The notes under the pieces were generated by a model, which made no database searches, was not told the DNA's origin, and saw nothing but the letters and a program-made list of their open reading frames with translations. The position numbers were made by a program, and so were the translations under genes. Below are positions 9,157 through 16,609 of a DNA stretch of 64,000 nt, one piece after another. Position 1 is the first letter of the stretch. Every line of letters begins with the position of its first letter. The DNA is taken from the NCBI RefSeq assembly GCF_918698085.1, contig NZ_CAKKLP010000005.1:186001-250000 (forward strand). Reading direction: 5' to 3'. This DNA is from Chryseobacterium sp. Bi04. Its GTDB lineage: Bacteria > Bacteroidota > Bacteroidia > Flavobacteriales > Weeksellaceae.

Positions 9157-10227
9157 TTATTTGGACAAAATGGCTTTTACAGGAGTTCCATCTCCTAAGC
9201 GTAGCATATTTGAAACAATGATACTATCACCAGCTGAAATACCAGAGGTAATAACTGCATCGGTTTCTGTCCTGTTGCTTATGGTTACTTCGGTGGGTTT
9301 TGCCACGCCATTTTTAATGATAAAAACAGTATACCCTTTTGCACCAGGTGCAAGTGCTTCAGTGGGAACCAAAATCCCTTTTGTGCCTTTCTCAGTAGCA
9401 AGGAAATAAACTTTTGCTGAAAGTCCTGCCCGAAAATGCCCGTGAGCATTATTGGCTGTGGCCTGTACCTGCAGACTCCTGCCTTGTGCATCAAGATTTG
9501 GTTCAGTAGCACTGATGGTTGCTGCATACTCTTGGTCTGACAGCTCCGAAGTAAATCTGACTTTATTCCCAGTCTGTATCAAAGGCAGGTATTTTTCCGG
9601 AACTGAAAAATTAATTTTGATACTGCCTTGATCCTGCAGCTTTACGAGTTCAGCACCAGGCGTAACATAAGCACCCAGAAACACCTTTGAAATACCTATT
9701 TTCCCTGAAAATGGCGCACGTATTACTGTTTTGGCGAGTTCAACACGAAGCAAATCCTGTTGCGCCACTAAGGAGCGGAAACGCATCAATGAATCATCAT
9801 ATTCCTGCTGTCTTACGGTTTCGGTTTTCAAGAGATTGCTCATCCGTTCTTTGTTGAGTTTTGCCAATTCCAATTCAGCACCAATTTGTTTTAAACGGGA
9901 TTTGATATCGGCATCATTCAGTGTATAAAGTATGGCACCCCGGCTAACGTAGCCGCCATCTTTAAAGGCTACTTTAGTAATCTTTTGGGGAATTTCACTA
10001 ACGATGGAAACCTCTCTGTAAGGCAGCATCGTCCCCACTATAGCTTCTTCATGATTGAGCAGTTTTTCCTGTGCTACAATAATGTCTACCGGCAATTTGC
10101 CGACATCTGCGTTAGTTGTTGCCTTTTCTGTCGAAACCTTTTCCGACTTGTTCTCACAGGCAATCAGTAAAATGCCCAATAACGGAATTAAAATCCCTAC
10201 CTTTTGTATTTTAGATTTGTATAACAT
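9157..10227 (-). CDS. RND efflux periplasmic adaptor (membrane fusion protein)
   Basis: 356-residue lipoprotein (lipobox Leu-Leu-Ile-Ala-Cys near residue 24). It has a split lipoyl domain, a short helical hairpin (residues ~120-160) and a beta-barrel, and the usual Ile-Arg-Ala-Pro-Phe-Ser-Gly-Lys-Ile-Gly motif. It links the inner membrane RND pump to the TolC-like duct. It is the first gene of the operon. Upstream are a perfect minus-strand TACCTTTG -7 box (10271-10278) and a copper-regulon motif (10318-10334). Confidence 0.9.
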   Translation of the reverse strand: MLYKSKIQKVGILIPLLGILLIACENKSEKVSTEKATTNADVGKLPVDIIVAQEKLLNHEEAIVGTMLPYREVSIVSEIPQKITKVAFKDGGYVSRGAILYTLNDADIKSRLKQIGAELELAKLNKERMSNLLKTETVRQQEYDDSLMRFRSLVAQQDLLRVELAKTVIRAPFSGKIGISKVFLGAYVTPGAELVKLQDQGSIKINFSVPEKYLPLIQTGNKVRFTSELSDQEYAATISATEPNLDAQGRSLQVQATANNAHGHFRAGLSAKVYFLATEKGTKGILVPTEALAPGAKGYTVFIIKNGVAKPTEVTISNRTETDAVITSGISAGDSIIVSNMLRLGDGTPVKAILSK

Positions 10228-10270
10228 GGTCTTGTGTTTAATGATATAACAGACGATTAAAACTTAAGAG

Positions 10271-10278
10271 CAAAGGTA
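10271..10278 (-). promoter_or_regulatory. -7 promoter element of the efflux operon
   Basis: TACCTTTG on the minus strand matches the Bacteroidota TAnnTTTG consensus exactly. It lies 44 nt before the adaptor ATG at 10227. There is no TTG at the -33 position; the regulon motif starts 39 bp further upstream. Confidence 0.6.
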
Positions 10279-10317
10279 CAGGCCGTAGCTGCCGCAGTTT
10301 TCAGACTATTACAGGTA

Positions 10318-10334
10318 AGAGTTGTAAGATTTAC
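10318..10334 (-). promoter_or_regulatory. Copper-regulon motif, copy 2
   Basis: The 13-bp core TTGTAAGATTTAC is identical to copy 1. It lies 39 bp upstream of the -7 box of the efflux operon. The rest of 10228-10532 holds only this promoter region and the terminator of the AraC gene. Confidence 0.65.
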
Positions 10335-10432
10335 GCTTTGCTATTTCCGGCCTTAAATGGTTACGGGTTCAGGAATGATAAAAGATCACCATACATTCGT
10401 GTTGGCAATTATGATGTTTGGGGCTACTCTAT

Positions 10433-10473
10433 TAAAAACAGAAAACCCTGCTCATATAACGAACGGGTTCTGC
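10433..10473 (-). terminator. Terminator of the first HMA-AraC gene
   Basis: On the minus strand CAGAACCC (10465-10472) pairs with GGGTTTTCTG (10439-10448), with small bulges, followed by TTTTT at 10434-10438. It lies ~60 nt after the stop of the AraC-type gene at 10533. Confidence 0.55.
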
Positions 10474-10532
10474 AAGATGATTTTATTTAAATAACTTTAT
10501 AAAATTTGTCTAATGACAATGAATAAGAGGTA

Positions 10533-11096
10533 TTATGAATACTTAATTATGTTCGCATCATTTCTTATTTTTTTATAGTGGCTGGAAGTAAAGCCTGTAT
10601 ATTTTTTTAACTGATTGGACAGGTAGGCCGGGCTGCCATAGCCCAAGGCGTAAGCAATATCTGACAGCGACTGATCTGTATAGACTAAAAGCTCTTCTAC
10701 TTTTTCTATCTTCTTTGAAATGATAAATTTTTCGAGGGTATACCCTTCCAAAGACGAAAATAAGGCACTCAGCGAATCATACTCTTTATGCAATTCGTTA
10801 CTGATAAATGCCGAAAATTTAACGGCAGCACCGGTATCCAGTTGTTTCTGTATGCCATTTTCAACAGCACTTTTAATCAACTCTATAATCTTTTGATCTT
10901 TGCTGTATAACAGATCGAATCCGTTCTTTTGGAGCATAACTCTGATAACTTCTTCTTCCATGGTAATTTCATCCGTTTCTTTTAGAATTACCTCACCTAA
11001 CCGAATATCAGAAATTTCCACACCAAGCTTTGGGAATTCTTCAGAAAGTACATAAATACACCTGTCGCATACCATGCCTTTAATTAATAATTTCAT
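10533..11096 (-). CDS. AraC-type regulator with N-terminal metal-binding HMA-like domain
   Basis: 187 residues. Residues 1-70 look like a heavy-metal-associated fold, with Met8-Val-Cys10-Asp-Arg-Cys13 where HMA domains carry MxCxxC. Residues ~85-185 hold an AraC DNA-binding domain; the second helix-turn-helix is near residues 140-175 (Ser-Leu-Ser-Asp-Ile-Ala-Tyr-Ala-Leu-Gly-Tyr). This arrangement suggests a one-component metal sensor, probably for Cu(I). It equals the 14606-15169 protein in length and layout. It is a single-gene unit between the efflux and copper genes. The role as activator of the 17-bp motif is inferred. Confidence 0.75.
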   Translation of the reverse strand: MKLLIKGMVCDRCIYVLSEEFPKLGVEISDIRLGEVILKETDEITMEEEVIRVMLQKNGFDLLYSKDQKIIELIKSAVENGIQKQLDTGAAVKFSAFISNELHKEYDSLSALFSSLEGYTLEKFIISKKIEKVEELLVYTDQSLSDIAYALGYGSPAYLSNQLKKYTGFTSSHYKKIRNDANIIKYS

Positions 11097-11235
11097 AGAT
11101 TTAAAAAGATATTTAGTATTCCTTACGTTAAGGAACCAAAAGTCTGTTTTTAGCGGTAATAAAATGTTATGATATGCCGTATTTGATTTACGAAATCTGC
11201 CAAACAGTTGATCATGGATGATACAAAAATGATCA

Positions 11236-11652
11236 TCAATTTCCGTTCTGTTCAGTTTGCTGTTTCCTGATAATTTCCAGCTTATTTTTTCTTATTTGTT
11301 TGAAATAGGTGGATGTAAATCCCGTGTTGTATTTTAGTATATCAGACAGCGAAGAAGGATTATTATATCCCAATGCACCTGCAATCTGCTTCAATGACTG
11401 TTCTGTATAGACCAGCAGTTCTTTCACTTTTTCTACTACCCGCATTACATAAACTCTTTCGAGTGTGATTCCATATTCAGATAAAAACAGGTTATCAAAT
11501 ACATTGTAATCTACTTTCAATTCGCTGGCAATCTGTTTAGCAAAAACTAAAGACCTACCGGTATCCAATCGGGTCTGAATAATATGGTCCGCAATGTTTT
11601 TAACTTTGCTAAATAGTTCTGAACGGTCATTGGATGATTTTTTTGATAACAT
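11236..11652 (-). CDS. Short AraC-type regulator lacking the HMA part
   Basis: 138 residues that align with the DNA-binding half of the two neighbouring HMA-AraC proteins (Val-Glu-Lys-Val-Lys-Glu-Leu-Leu-Val-Tyr, then Ser-Leu-Lys-Gln-Ile-Ala-Gly-Ala-Leu-Gly-Tyr). The N-terminal CxxC domain is absent and no upstream frame supplies it. It may be a truncated paralogue that still binds DNA, possibly as a competitor. It lies 140 nt upstream of the 10533-11096 gene. An inverted repeat (TTGATCAT at 11209, ATGATCA at 11231) lies between the two. Confidence 0.65.
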   Translation of the reverse strand: MLSKKSSNDRSELFSKVKNIADHIIQTRLDTGRSLVFAKQIASELKVDYNVFDNLFLSEYGITLERVYVMRVVEKVKELLVYTEQSLKQIAGALGYNNPSSLSDILKYNTGFTSTYFKQIRKNKLEIIRKQQTEQNGN

Positions 11653-11699
11653 AACTTCCGCTTTAAGTATTGACGTTAAATTCTAAAGCAACATAAGTC

Positions 11700-11750
11700 T
11701 GTATTTAAAATTTCAGGGACCAATGTATGATGCATCATCCCTGAAATCAA
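11700..11750 (-). terminator. Terminator of the copZ-like gene
   Basis: ATTTCAGGGA (11710-11719) and TCCCTGAAAT (11738-11747) form a perfect 10-bp stem. On the minus strand it is followed by a T/A-rich run. It lies 14 nt beyond the copZ stop. Confidence 0.6.
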
Positions 11751-11760
11751 CTTAAAACTC

Positions 11761-12009
11761 CTAGTTAGAGCAGCAACTGGCTGAAGAACCTGACTCTTTT
11801 TCGCTGTCATAGCCCTCTACTTTGTAACCTGCTCTTTTAATAGTTTCCACCAGTTCTTCTTTTATTTCCTCACTTTCAACAGAAACGGATAATTTTGTGG
11901 ATTCCAGCTTTTCAACTTTTACGCCAGCCATATTTTTAATTGCATCACTTACTTTTGTCTGGCAATGTGCACTCTGCATACCGGGTATGTTCAATTCTAC
12001 ATTTTTCAT
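11761..12009 (-). CDS. CopZ-like HMA chaperone with variant metal site
   Basis: 82 residues with the HMA fold (Gly-Met-x-Ser-x-His-Cys, then a closing Ala-Gly-Tyr-Lys-Val). The usual CxxC is replaced by Ser13-Ala-His15-Cys16, so one Cys is lost. The C-terminus adds Cys-Cys in SCCSN, which could supply extra ligands. It is likely a cytosolic Cu(I) carrier for the neighbouring CopA, whose first HMA domain has a similar Ser-Glu-His-Cys. It has its own motif copy (12078-12094) and a terminator. Confidence 0.75.
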   Translation of the reverse strand: MKNVELNIPGMQSAHCQTKVSDAIKNMAGVKVEKLESTKLSVSVESEEIKEELVETIKRAGYKVEGYDSEKESGSSASCCSN

Positions 12010-12077
12010 TTTAAATAAATTTTTGTATTACAAATTTCTTTATTGTTCTGCTTTTATTTTTTACGCTATTCCCTTTT

Positions 12078-12094
12078 TGATTTGTGATATTTAC
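12078..12094 (-). promoter_or_regulatory. Copper-regulon motif, copy 3
   Basis: TGATTTGTGATATTTAC lies 39 bp upstream of the minus-strand -7-like GAAATTTG (12031-12038) of the copZ-like gene. It shares 15 of 17 positions with copy 1. Confidence 0.65.
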
Positions 12095-12098
12095 TGGT

Positions 12099-14516
12099 TT
12101 ATTTCATCCATTTCAATCTTAAACTGTTACTTACTACACTTACGCTACTCAAGGCCATTGCAGCTCCAGCTATCATTGGGTTTAACAGAAAGCCGTTGAT
12201 CGGAAACAATATTCCGGCAGCTAAAGGAATACCAATCAGGTTGTAGATAAAAGCCCAAAAGAGGTTTTGCTGAATGGTGGCCACAGTTTGTTTAGACAGG
12301 CGTATGGCCTGAGGTATTTTGGTAAGGTCTGACGAAATAATCGTCATCTTGGCTACGTCCATAGCAATGTCACTCCCTTTACCCATGGCAATACTTACAT
12401 CGGCTGTTGCCAATGCGGTACTGTCATTAATTCCGTCACCCACCATTGCTACTACTTTGCCTTGCTGCTGTAATTTTTTTACAAAATCGGCTTTATGCTG
12501 TGGTAATACTTCGGCTTGATAATGTTTAATTCCTGTTTGTTCAGCAATCGCTTCTGCTGTTGCTTCATTGTCGCCAGTAAGCATATACAATTCAATTCCC
12601 ATTTCCTGCATTTCTTTAATTGCCTGAACGGATGTCTCTTTAATTTTATCGGAAATAGCGATAACAGAAAGTGCGTGCGTACTGTTTCCAAACCAAATTA
12701 CCGTTTTGGATTGTTTTCCCCATTCATCAGCCTGCTGTTGTAATTGTTCAGCAATACTAATGTTGTTTTCTGTGAGTAGTTTTTTATTACCTACAAAATA
12801 TGTTTCACCATTGAAATCTGCTTTAGCTCCTTTACCTGTAATACTATCGAACATTGATAGTGTTGTGGTATCAACTCCTTCCAAATGTTTCACCACGGCT
12901 TCCGCCAATGGGTGCTCTGATTGTTTTTCAATGCTCAGTAAAATATTTTTTGTTGTATCATCATTGTTCAGCCATTCAATGCCTGTTACCTGCGGTCTTC
13001 CTTCTGTTATTGTTCCTGTTTTGTCTAAAACAATAGCATTCACTTTTTTAGCTAATTCCAGGCTTTCGGCATCTTTTATTAAAATACCGTTTTCAGCCCC
13101 TTTACCGACGCCTACCATTATAGCCGTAGGAGTAGCTAATCCCAATGCACAGGGACATGCAATAACCAATACCGTTACGGCTGCCAGCAACCCCTGTACT
13201 ACACCGTTATCACCCCCTAAAATAAACCACAAAATAAATGTGAGAATAGCAATGCTGATCACCACCGGAACGAAGATGCCTGCAATTTTATCAACCAATT
13301 TTTGAACGGGAGCTTTACTACCTTGTGCATCTTGCACCATTTTAATGATTTGGGCCAGCATGGTTTCTTTGCCAACTTTCACCGCCTTGAACCGAAAGCT
13401 TCCTTTCTGGTTTATTGTTCCGGCAAAAACTTTTTCACCGTCTTGTTTCAGTACAGGTACAGGCTCTCCGCTCAGCATACTCTCATCTACATACGAATTA
13501 CCAGAAGTAACCATTCCATCGACCGCAATTTTTTCGCCTGGCTTTACCAATAGTACATCACCTTCATGTACGTCTTCAATGGCAGTTAGTTTTTCGGTTC
13601 CGTCCTGTGTTATTACCATCACAGTTTTTGGTTGCAGGCCCATCAGTTTTTTAATGGCAGTAGAGGTGTTTCCTTTGGCTTTTTCTTCTAATAATTTACC
13701 TAAAAGAATAAAGGCAATAACAACTGCAGCAGCTTCAAAATATACATGTGCATGTAAACCTCTCTGATGCCAGAAATCCATAAAAAGCATATTAAATACA
13801 CTAAAAATGTAAGCAATACCTGTACTCAATGCTACTAAAGTGTCCATATTGGCAGAACGGTGTCTGGCCTGTTTCCATGCATTGATAAAAAAATCTTTAC
13901 CCAGCCAAAGGACCACAGGAGTGGAAAAGAGCCACATAATTTCGTTACCGTAAGGCATATCCATAAAAAACATACCAATTGTTACTACAGGTATGGAGAG
14001 GATGACAGCCCAAATAGTTTTGTATTTTAATTTTTTGAATTTCTCTGCGTGGATGGTCTCCAGGGATTCCTGCTGCTTTGTTTCTTCAACGATAAGCAAG
14101 TCATAACCAACACCTTGTACCGCTTTTTGCAGTTTGGAAGCATCCGTCATATTGGGAAGATACTCTACGGTAAGATTTCCGGTTGCATAGTTGACAGAAG
14201 CGCCGATCACACCTGGCTCGTACTTTACGATACTTTCTGCACTTCCGGCACAAGAAGCACAAGTCATTCCCAAAACCGGAAAAGTGTTTTTTACCGTTGG
14301 AACACCATAACCCAAGTTTTTAATAGCTGTAACGGCTTTACCAACTGTTTCATTATCTGTAACAGTAATGCCCGCTCTGCGGTTATTTATTTCCACTTTG
14401 TGACTTTCTACACCATCTACCTGTGCTAATCCTTTTTCAACAATTAACGCACAATGTTCACTTTCTACGTCTTCTAATGGAATGTAAACCGTTTCTCTAT
14501 TGTTATTTGTAGCCAT
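12099..14516 (-). CDS. copA: Cu(I)-exporting P1B-type ATPase
   Basis: 805 residues. A first HMA domain (residues ~8-72) is degenerate (Ser19-Glu-His-Cys22). A second (residues ~78-146) has the canonical Gly-Met-Thr-Cys86-Ala-Ser-Cys89. Eight membrane helices follow. The Cys454-Pro-Cys456 transport motif, Asp498-Lys-Thr-Gly-Thr phosphorylation site, Thr-Gly-Asp-Asn and Gly-Asp-Gly-Ile-Asn-Asp hinge motifs are intact. Tyr-Asn in helix 7 and Met-x-x-Ser-Ser in helix 8 mark Cu(I) specificity. It pumps Cu(I) out of the cytosol. It is a single-gene unit with motif copy 4 upstream at 14589. Confidence 0.93.
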   Translation of the reverse strand: MATNNNRETVYIPLEDVESEHCALIVEKGLAQVDGVESHKVEINNRRAGITVTDNETVGKAVTAIKNLGYGVPTVKNTFPVLGMTCASCAGSAESIVKYEPGVIGASVNYATGNLTVEYLPNMTDASKLQKAVQGVGYDLLIVEETKQQESLETIHAEKFKKLKYKTIWAVILSIPVVTIGMFFMDMPYGNEIMWLFSTPVVLWLGKDFFINAWKQARHRSANMDTLVALSTGIAYIFSVFNMLFMDFWHQRGLHAHVYFEAAAVVIAFILLGKLLEEKAKGNTSTAIKKLMGLQPKTVMVITQDGTEKLTAIEDVHEGDVLLVKPGEKIAVDGMVTSGNSYVDESMLSGEPVPVLKQDGEKVFAGTINQKGSFRFKAVKVGKETMLAQIIKMVQDAQGSKAPVQKLVDKIAGIFVPVVISIAILTFILWFILGGDNGVVQGLLAAVTVLVIACPCALGLATPTAIMVGVGKGAENGILIKDAESLELAKKVNAIVLDKTGTITEGRPQVTGIEWLNNDDTTKNILLSIEKQSEHPLAEAVVKHLEGVDTTTLSMFDSITGKGAKADFNGETYFVGNKKLLTENNISIAEQLQQQADEWGKQSKTVIWFGNSTHALSVIAISDKIKETSVQAIKEMQEMGIELYMLTGDNEATAEAIAEQTGIKHYQAEVLPQHKADFVKKLQQQGKVVAMVGDGINDSTALATADVSIAMGKGSDIAMDVAKMTIISSDLTKIPQAIRLSKQTVATIQQNLFWAFIYNLIGIPLAAGILFPINGFLLNPMIAGAAMALSSVSVVSNSLRLKWMK

Positions 14517-14588
14517 AATTTCGATTGATTTATTTACAATACAAAATTGGCGACAATATGGAGAACAGTTATTGTGGAATTATAGAAT

Positions 14589-14605
14589 TGATTTGTAATA
14601 TTTAC
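14589..14605 (-). promoter_or_regulatory. Copper-regulon motif, copy 4
   Basis: TGATTTGTAATATTTAC lies 39 bp upstream of the minus-strand -7-like CAATTTTG (14542-14549) of copA. It differs from copy 1 at one position. It also abuts the 3' end of the next HMA-AraC gene, whose stop is at 14606. Confidence 0.65.
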
Positions 14606-15169
14606 TTACACCTTGTCCAACGGTTTTCTCTTTTCTTCCTTGATTTGTTTGAAATAGCTGGGGGTAAGTCCGGTTACTTTTTTGAACTGGTTGCTTAAAT
14701 AGGCCACACTAGAATAGTTTAACCGGTATGCAATTTCGCTTAAAGACAGCTCATCATAAACCAGAAGTTCTTTTACTTTTTCAACCTTTTGAGCAATAAA
14801 ATATTTCTCTATTGTAGTACTTTCGACCTCTGAAAACAGATTGGAAAGGTAATTGTAGTCATGGTTTAGTTTTTTACTTAATATATCAGATAGATTGGCT
14901 TTTGTATCATTATCTTTATAATGTACCAGATCAATAATTACATTCTTTATTTGCTCTATTATCCTACCTTTTTTATCATCGATCACTTGAAAACCTAAAG
15001 GTACCAAAGCACTTTCCAAAGCATCTTTTTCACTGGAAGACAGCTCTTTTTCAAGAGTAACTTCACCCAGTTTAATATTTTCCAACTTTAATCCAAGTTT
15101 CTTCATTTCATTCTGCACGACTATAATACAACGGTTGCAGACCATATTTTTGATAAATAGTATGTTCAT
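14606..15169 (-). CDS. AraC-type regulator with N-terminal metal-binding HMA-like domain
   Basis: 187 residues with the same layout as the 10533-11096 protein: Met9-Val-Cys11-Asn-Arg-Cys14 at the N-terminus, an HMA-like fold to residue ~70, then an AraC DNA-binding domain (Ser-Leu-Ser-Glu-Ile-Ala-Tyr-Arg-Leu-Asn-Tyr near residue 145). It lies directly upstream of copA in the same direction, so it is the best candidate copper-responsive activator of the regulon. A minus-strand TAGATTTG at 15219-15226 matches the -7 consensus. The target motif itself is not seen at its own promoter. Confidence 0.78.
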   Translation of the reverse strand: MNILFIKNMVCNRCIIVVQNEMKKLGLKLENIKLGEVTLEKELSSSEKDALESALVPLGFQVIDDKKGRIIEQIKNVIIDLVHYKDNDTKANLSDILSKKLNHDYNYLSNLFSEVESTTIEKYFIAQKVEKVKELLVYDELSLSEIAYRLNYSSVAYLSNQFKKVTGLTPSYFKQIKEEKRKPLDKV

Positions 15170-15218
15170 ATTTATTCTCTGTTCATATCTAAAATAAATT
15201 CACAATAAATCTAATAAA

Positions 15219-15226
15219 CAAATCTA
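15219..15226 (-). promoter_or_regulatory. -7 element of the HMA-AraC gene upstream of copA
   Basis: TAGATTTG on the minus strand is an exact TAnnTTTG match, 50 nt before the ATG at 15169. No clear TTG at -33. Confidence 0.45.
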
Positions 15227-15324
15227 CGATTAAAATAAAGAGCTTTTGGCGTTCATTAATTAATTTATATACGGTATTCCTGTTAAGATCAACAGGCAAA
15301 TTAAAAATGCTTGAAAAACCATTA

Positions 15325-15359
15325 AATCCTGTAATTTTCAGGAATTACAGGATTTTTTT
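15325..15359. terminator. Hairpin terminator between the copper block and the esterase operon
   Basis: AATCCTGTAATT (15325-15336) pairs perfectly with AATTACAGGATT (15343-15354) around 6 nt. The T run is on the plus strand, but the gene that ends nearby (15424) is on the minus strand, where the hairpin is followed by a looser T/A stretch. It may act in both directions. Confidence 0.6.
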
Positions 15360-15423
15360 CATTACATGGAAATCATCCATTTCCAACACCCCAATACACT
15401 TCTAATGAAATAGCATAATCTCA

Positions 15424-16605
15424 TCAGTTTTTCAGGTGATTCTTCTTTAAAAACTCCCCTATTTTATTCCATTCAATCTGTCCGGCAATAGCATTGGGAT
15501 TGGCGTCAAAGACGTGTTCACCGTAAGGAATTTCAACATAGGAAACAGGAAGTTTCAGATCTTCCGCTTTTTTCACAAATTTTCTTGTCGCTTCTACATT
15601 GACGACATGATCGATCTCACCGGCAATAATAAATGTGGGTGAAATGCCTTCGGAAAGCTGGTCTATTAAATTCAGCTGGGCATACCGCTGTGGAAATTCA
15701 GTGGGTGATCCTCCAAGGTATTTTCTGGCTGCATCTTTCAGGTCGATATTTTTTTTCTCATCTATTTTCTGCCAGAGTTCCGATAGGCTGACAGGCGGAT
15801 AAATAGCAATAACGGCCGCCGGAAGCGGAGGCTGAGGTGAATCATAAGATTGGGCAAAACCTTTCCTTACTCCTAAATCTGCCTGCATGACCAAAGCTGC
15901 TCCCGCAGAACCGCCTACTAAAATTATTTTGTTCGGATCAACATTGAATTTTTTTGAATTTTTCATAACAAACCCCATCGAAGTCACGACTGAATTAACC
16001 GCAGATTCCCAATTGTGCCGATCGTCCTTTCCTAAAGGATAATCTATGGAGAAAACCGTGTATCCATGATCTTTAAACCAATTGGCAGCATACCCGACCT
16101 GAGTTCTGTTTCCTTCGATAAAAGCACCTCCATGCACCAGAATAACCGGAATGGCAGGTGTAGAAGATTTTGTTTCCGGGCGGAAAACATCTATATGCTG
16201 TTCTTCATTATAAATACTAAGATAAGAATAAGTTTCCGTAGGTTTTACCGGTTCTTCAGAACTTTTCAATCCCTGAGAAAATGAAGCCTGGGTATTGTAT
16301 TTTTTAGCTGTAGAAAACATAACTATGGTGAAGTAAATCTGAGCCGCAAAAAACAACACTGAAAGAATCATATTAATTTTCAATAAGTTACGCCAGTATT
16401 TTCCATATCTATAAAAAAGAAAACAGATACACAGAAGTACCAGACTCAAAATAACAAACTGTGAATTGAACTGTATGGTGAACGAACTGCTATACCCACT
16501 CAGAAGCATGGGTGCCTTCACGTACACCGAAATCATGGGAATAACCAACAATAACAGAATGATGAAGAGTAAAACTGCAAAGAATATATTTAAAAACTTT
16601 TTCAT
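15424..16605 (-). CDS. Membrane-anchored alpha/beta hydrolase (esterase)
   Basis: 393 residues. Three N-terminal hydrophobic segments (about residues 5-27, 45-65, 76-98) anchor a periplasmic-type hydrolase domain. It has the oxyanion motif His-Gly-Gly-Ala-Phe, the nucleophile elbow Gly-Gly-Ser-Ala-Gly, an acid in Gly-Glu-Ile-Asp-His and the catalytic His in Gly-Glu-His-Val-Phe-Asp. This is the HSL-like esterase pattern. It is the last gene of a four-gene operon, 4 nt after the TonB receptor. The substrate is unknown; the context suggests an ester brought in through that receptor. Confidence 0.75.
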   Translation of the reverse strand: MKKFLNIFFAVLLFIILLLLVIPMISVYVKAPMLLSGYSSSFTIQFNSQFVILSLVLLCICFLFYRYGKYWRNLLKINMILSVLFFAAQIYFTIVMFSTAKKYNTQASFSQGLKSSEEPVKPTETYSYLSIYNEEQHIDVFRPETKSSTPAIPVILVHGGAFIEGNRTQVGYAANWFKDHGYTVFSIDYPLGKDDRHNWESAVNSVVTSMGFVMKNSKKFNVDPNKIILVGGSAGAALVMQADLGVRKGFAQSYDSPQPPLPAAVIAIYPPVSLSELWQKIDEKKNIDLKDAARKYLGGSPTEFPQRYAQLNLIDQLSEGISPTFIIAGEIDHVVNVEATRKFVKKAEDLKLPVSYVEIPYGEHVFDANPNAIAGQIEWNKIGEFLKKNHLKN

Positions 16606-16609
16606 TATA

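Noticed and set aside
11175..11191. Possible fifth copper-regulon motif upstream of the 10533-11096 gene
   Set aside because: Only GATTTAC and a few other bases match, and the distance to a -7-like box is about 30 bp, not 39.
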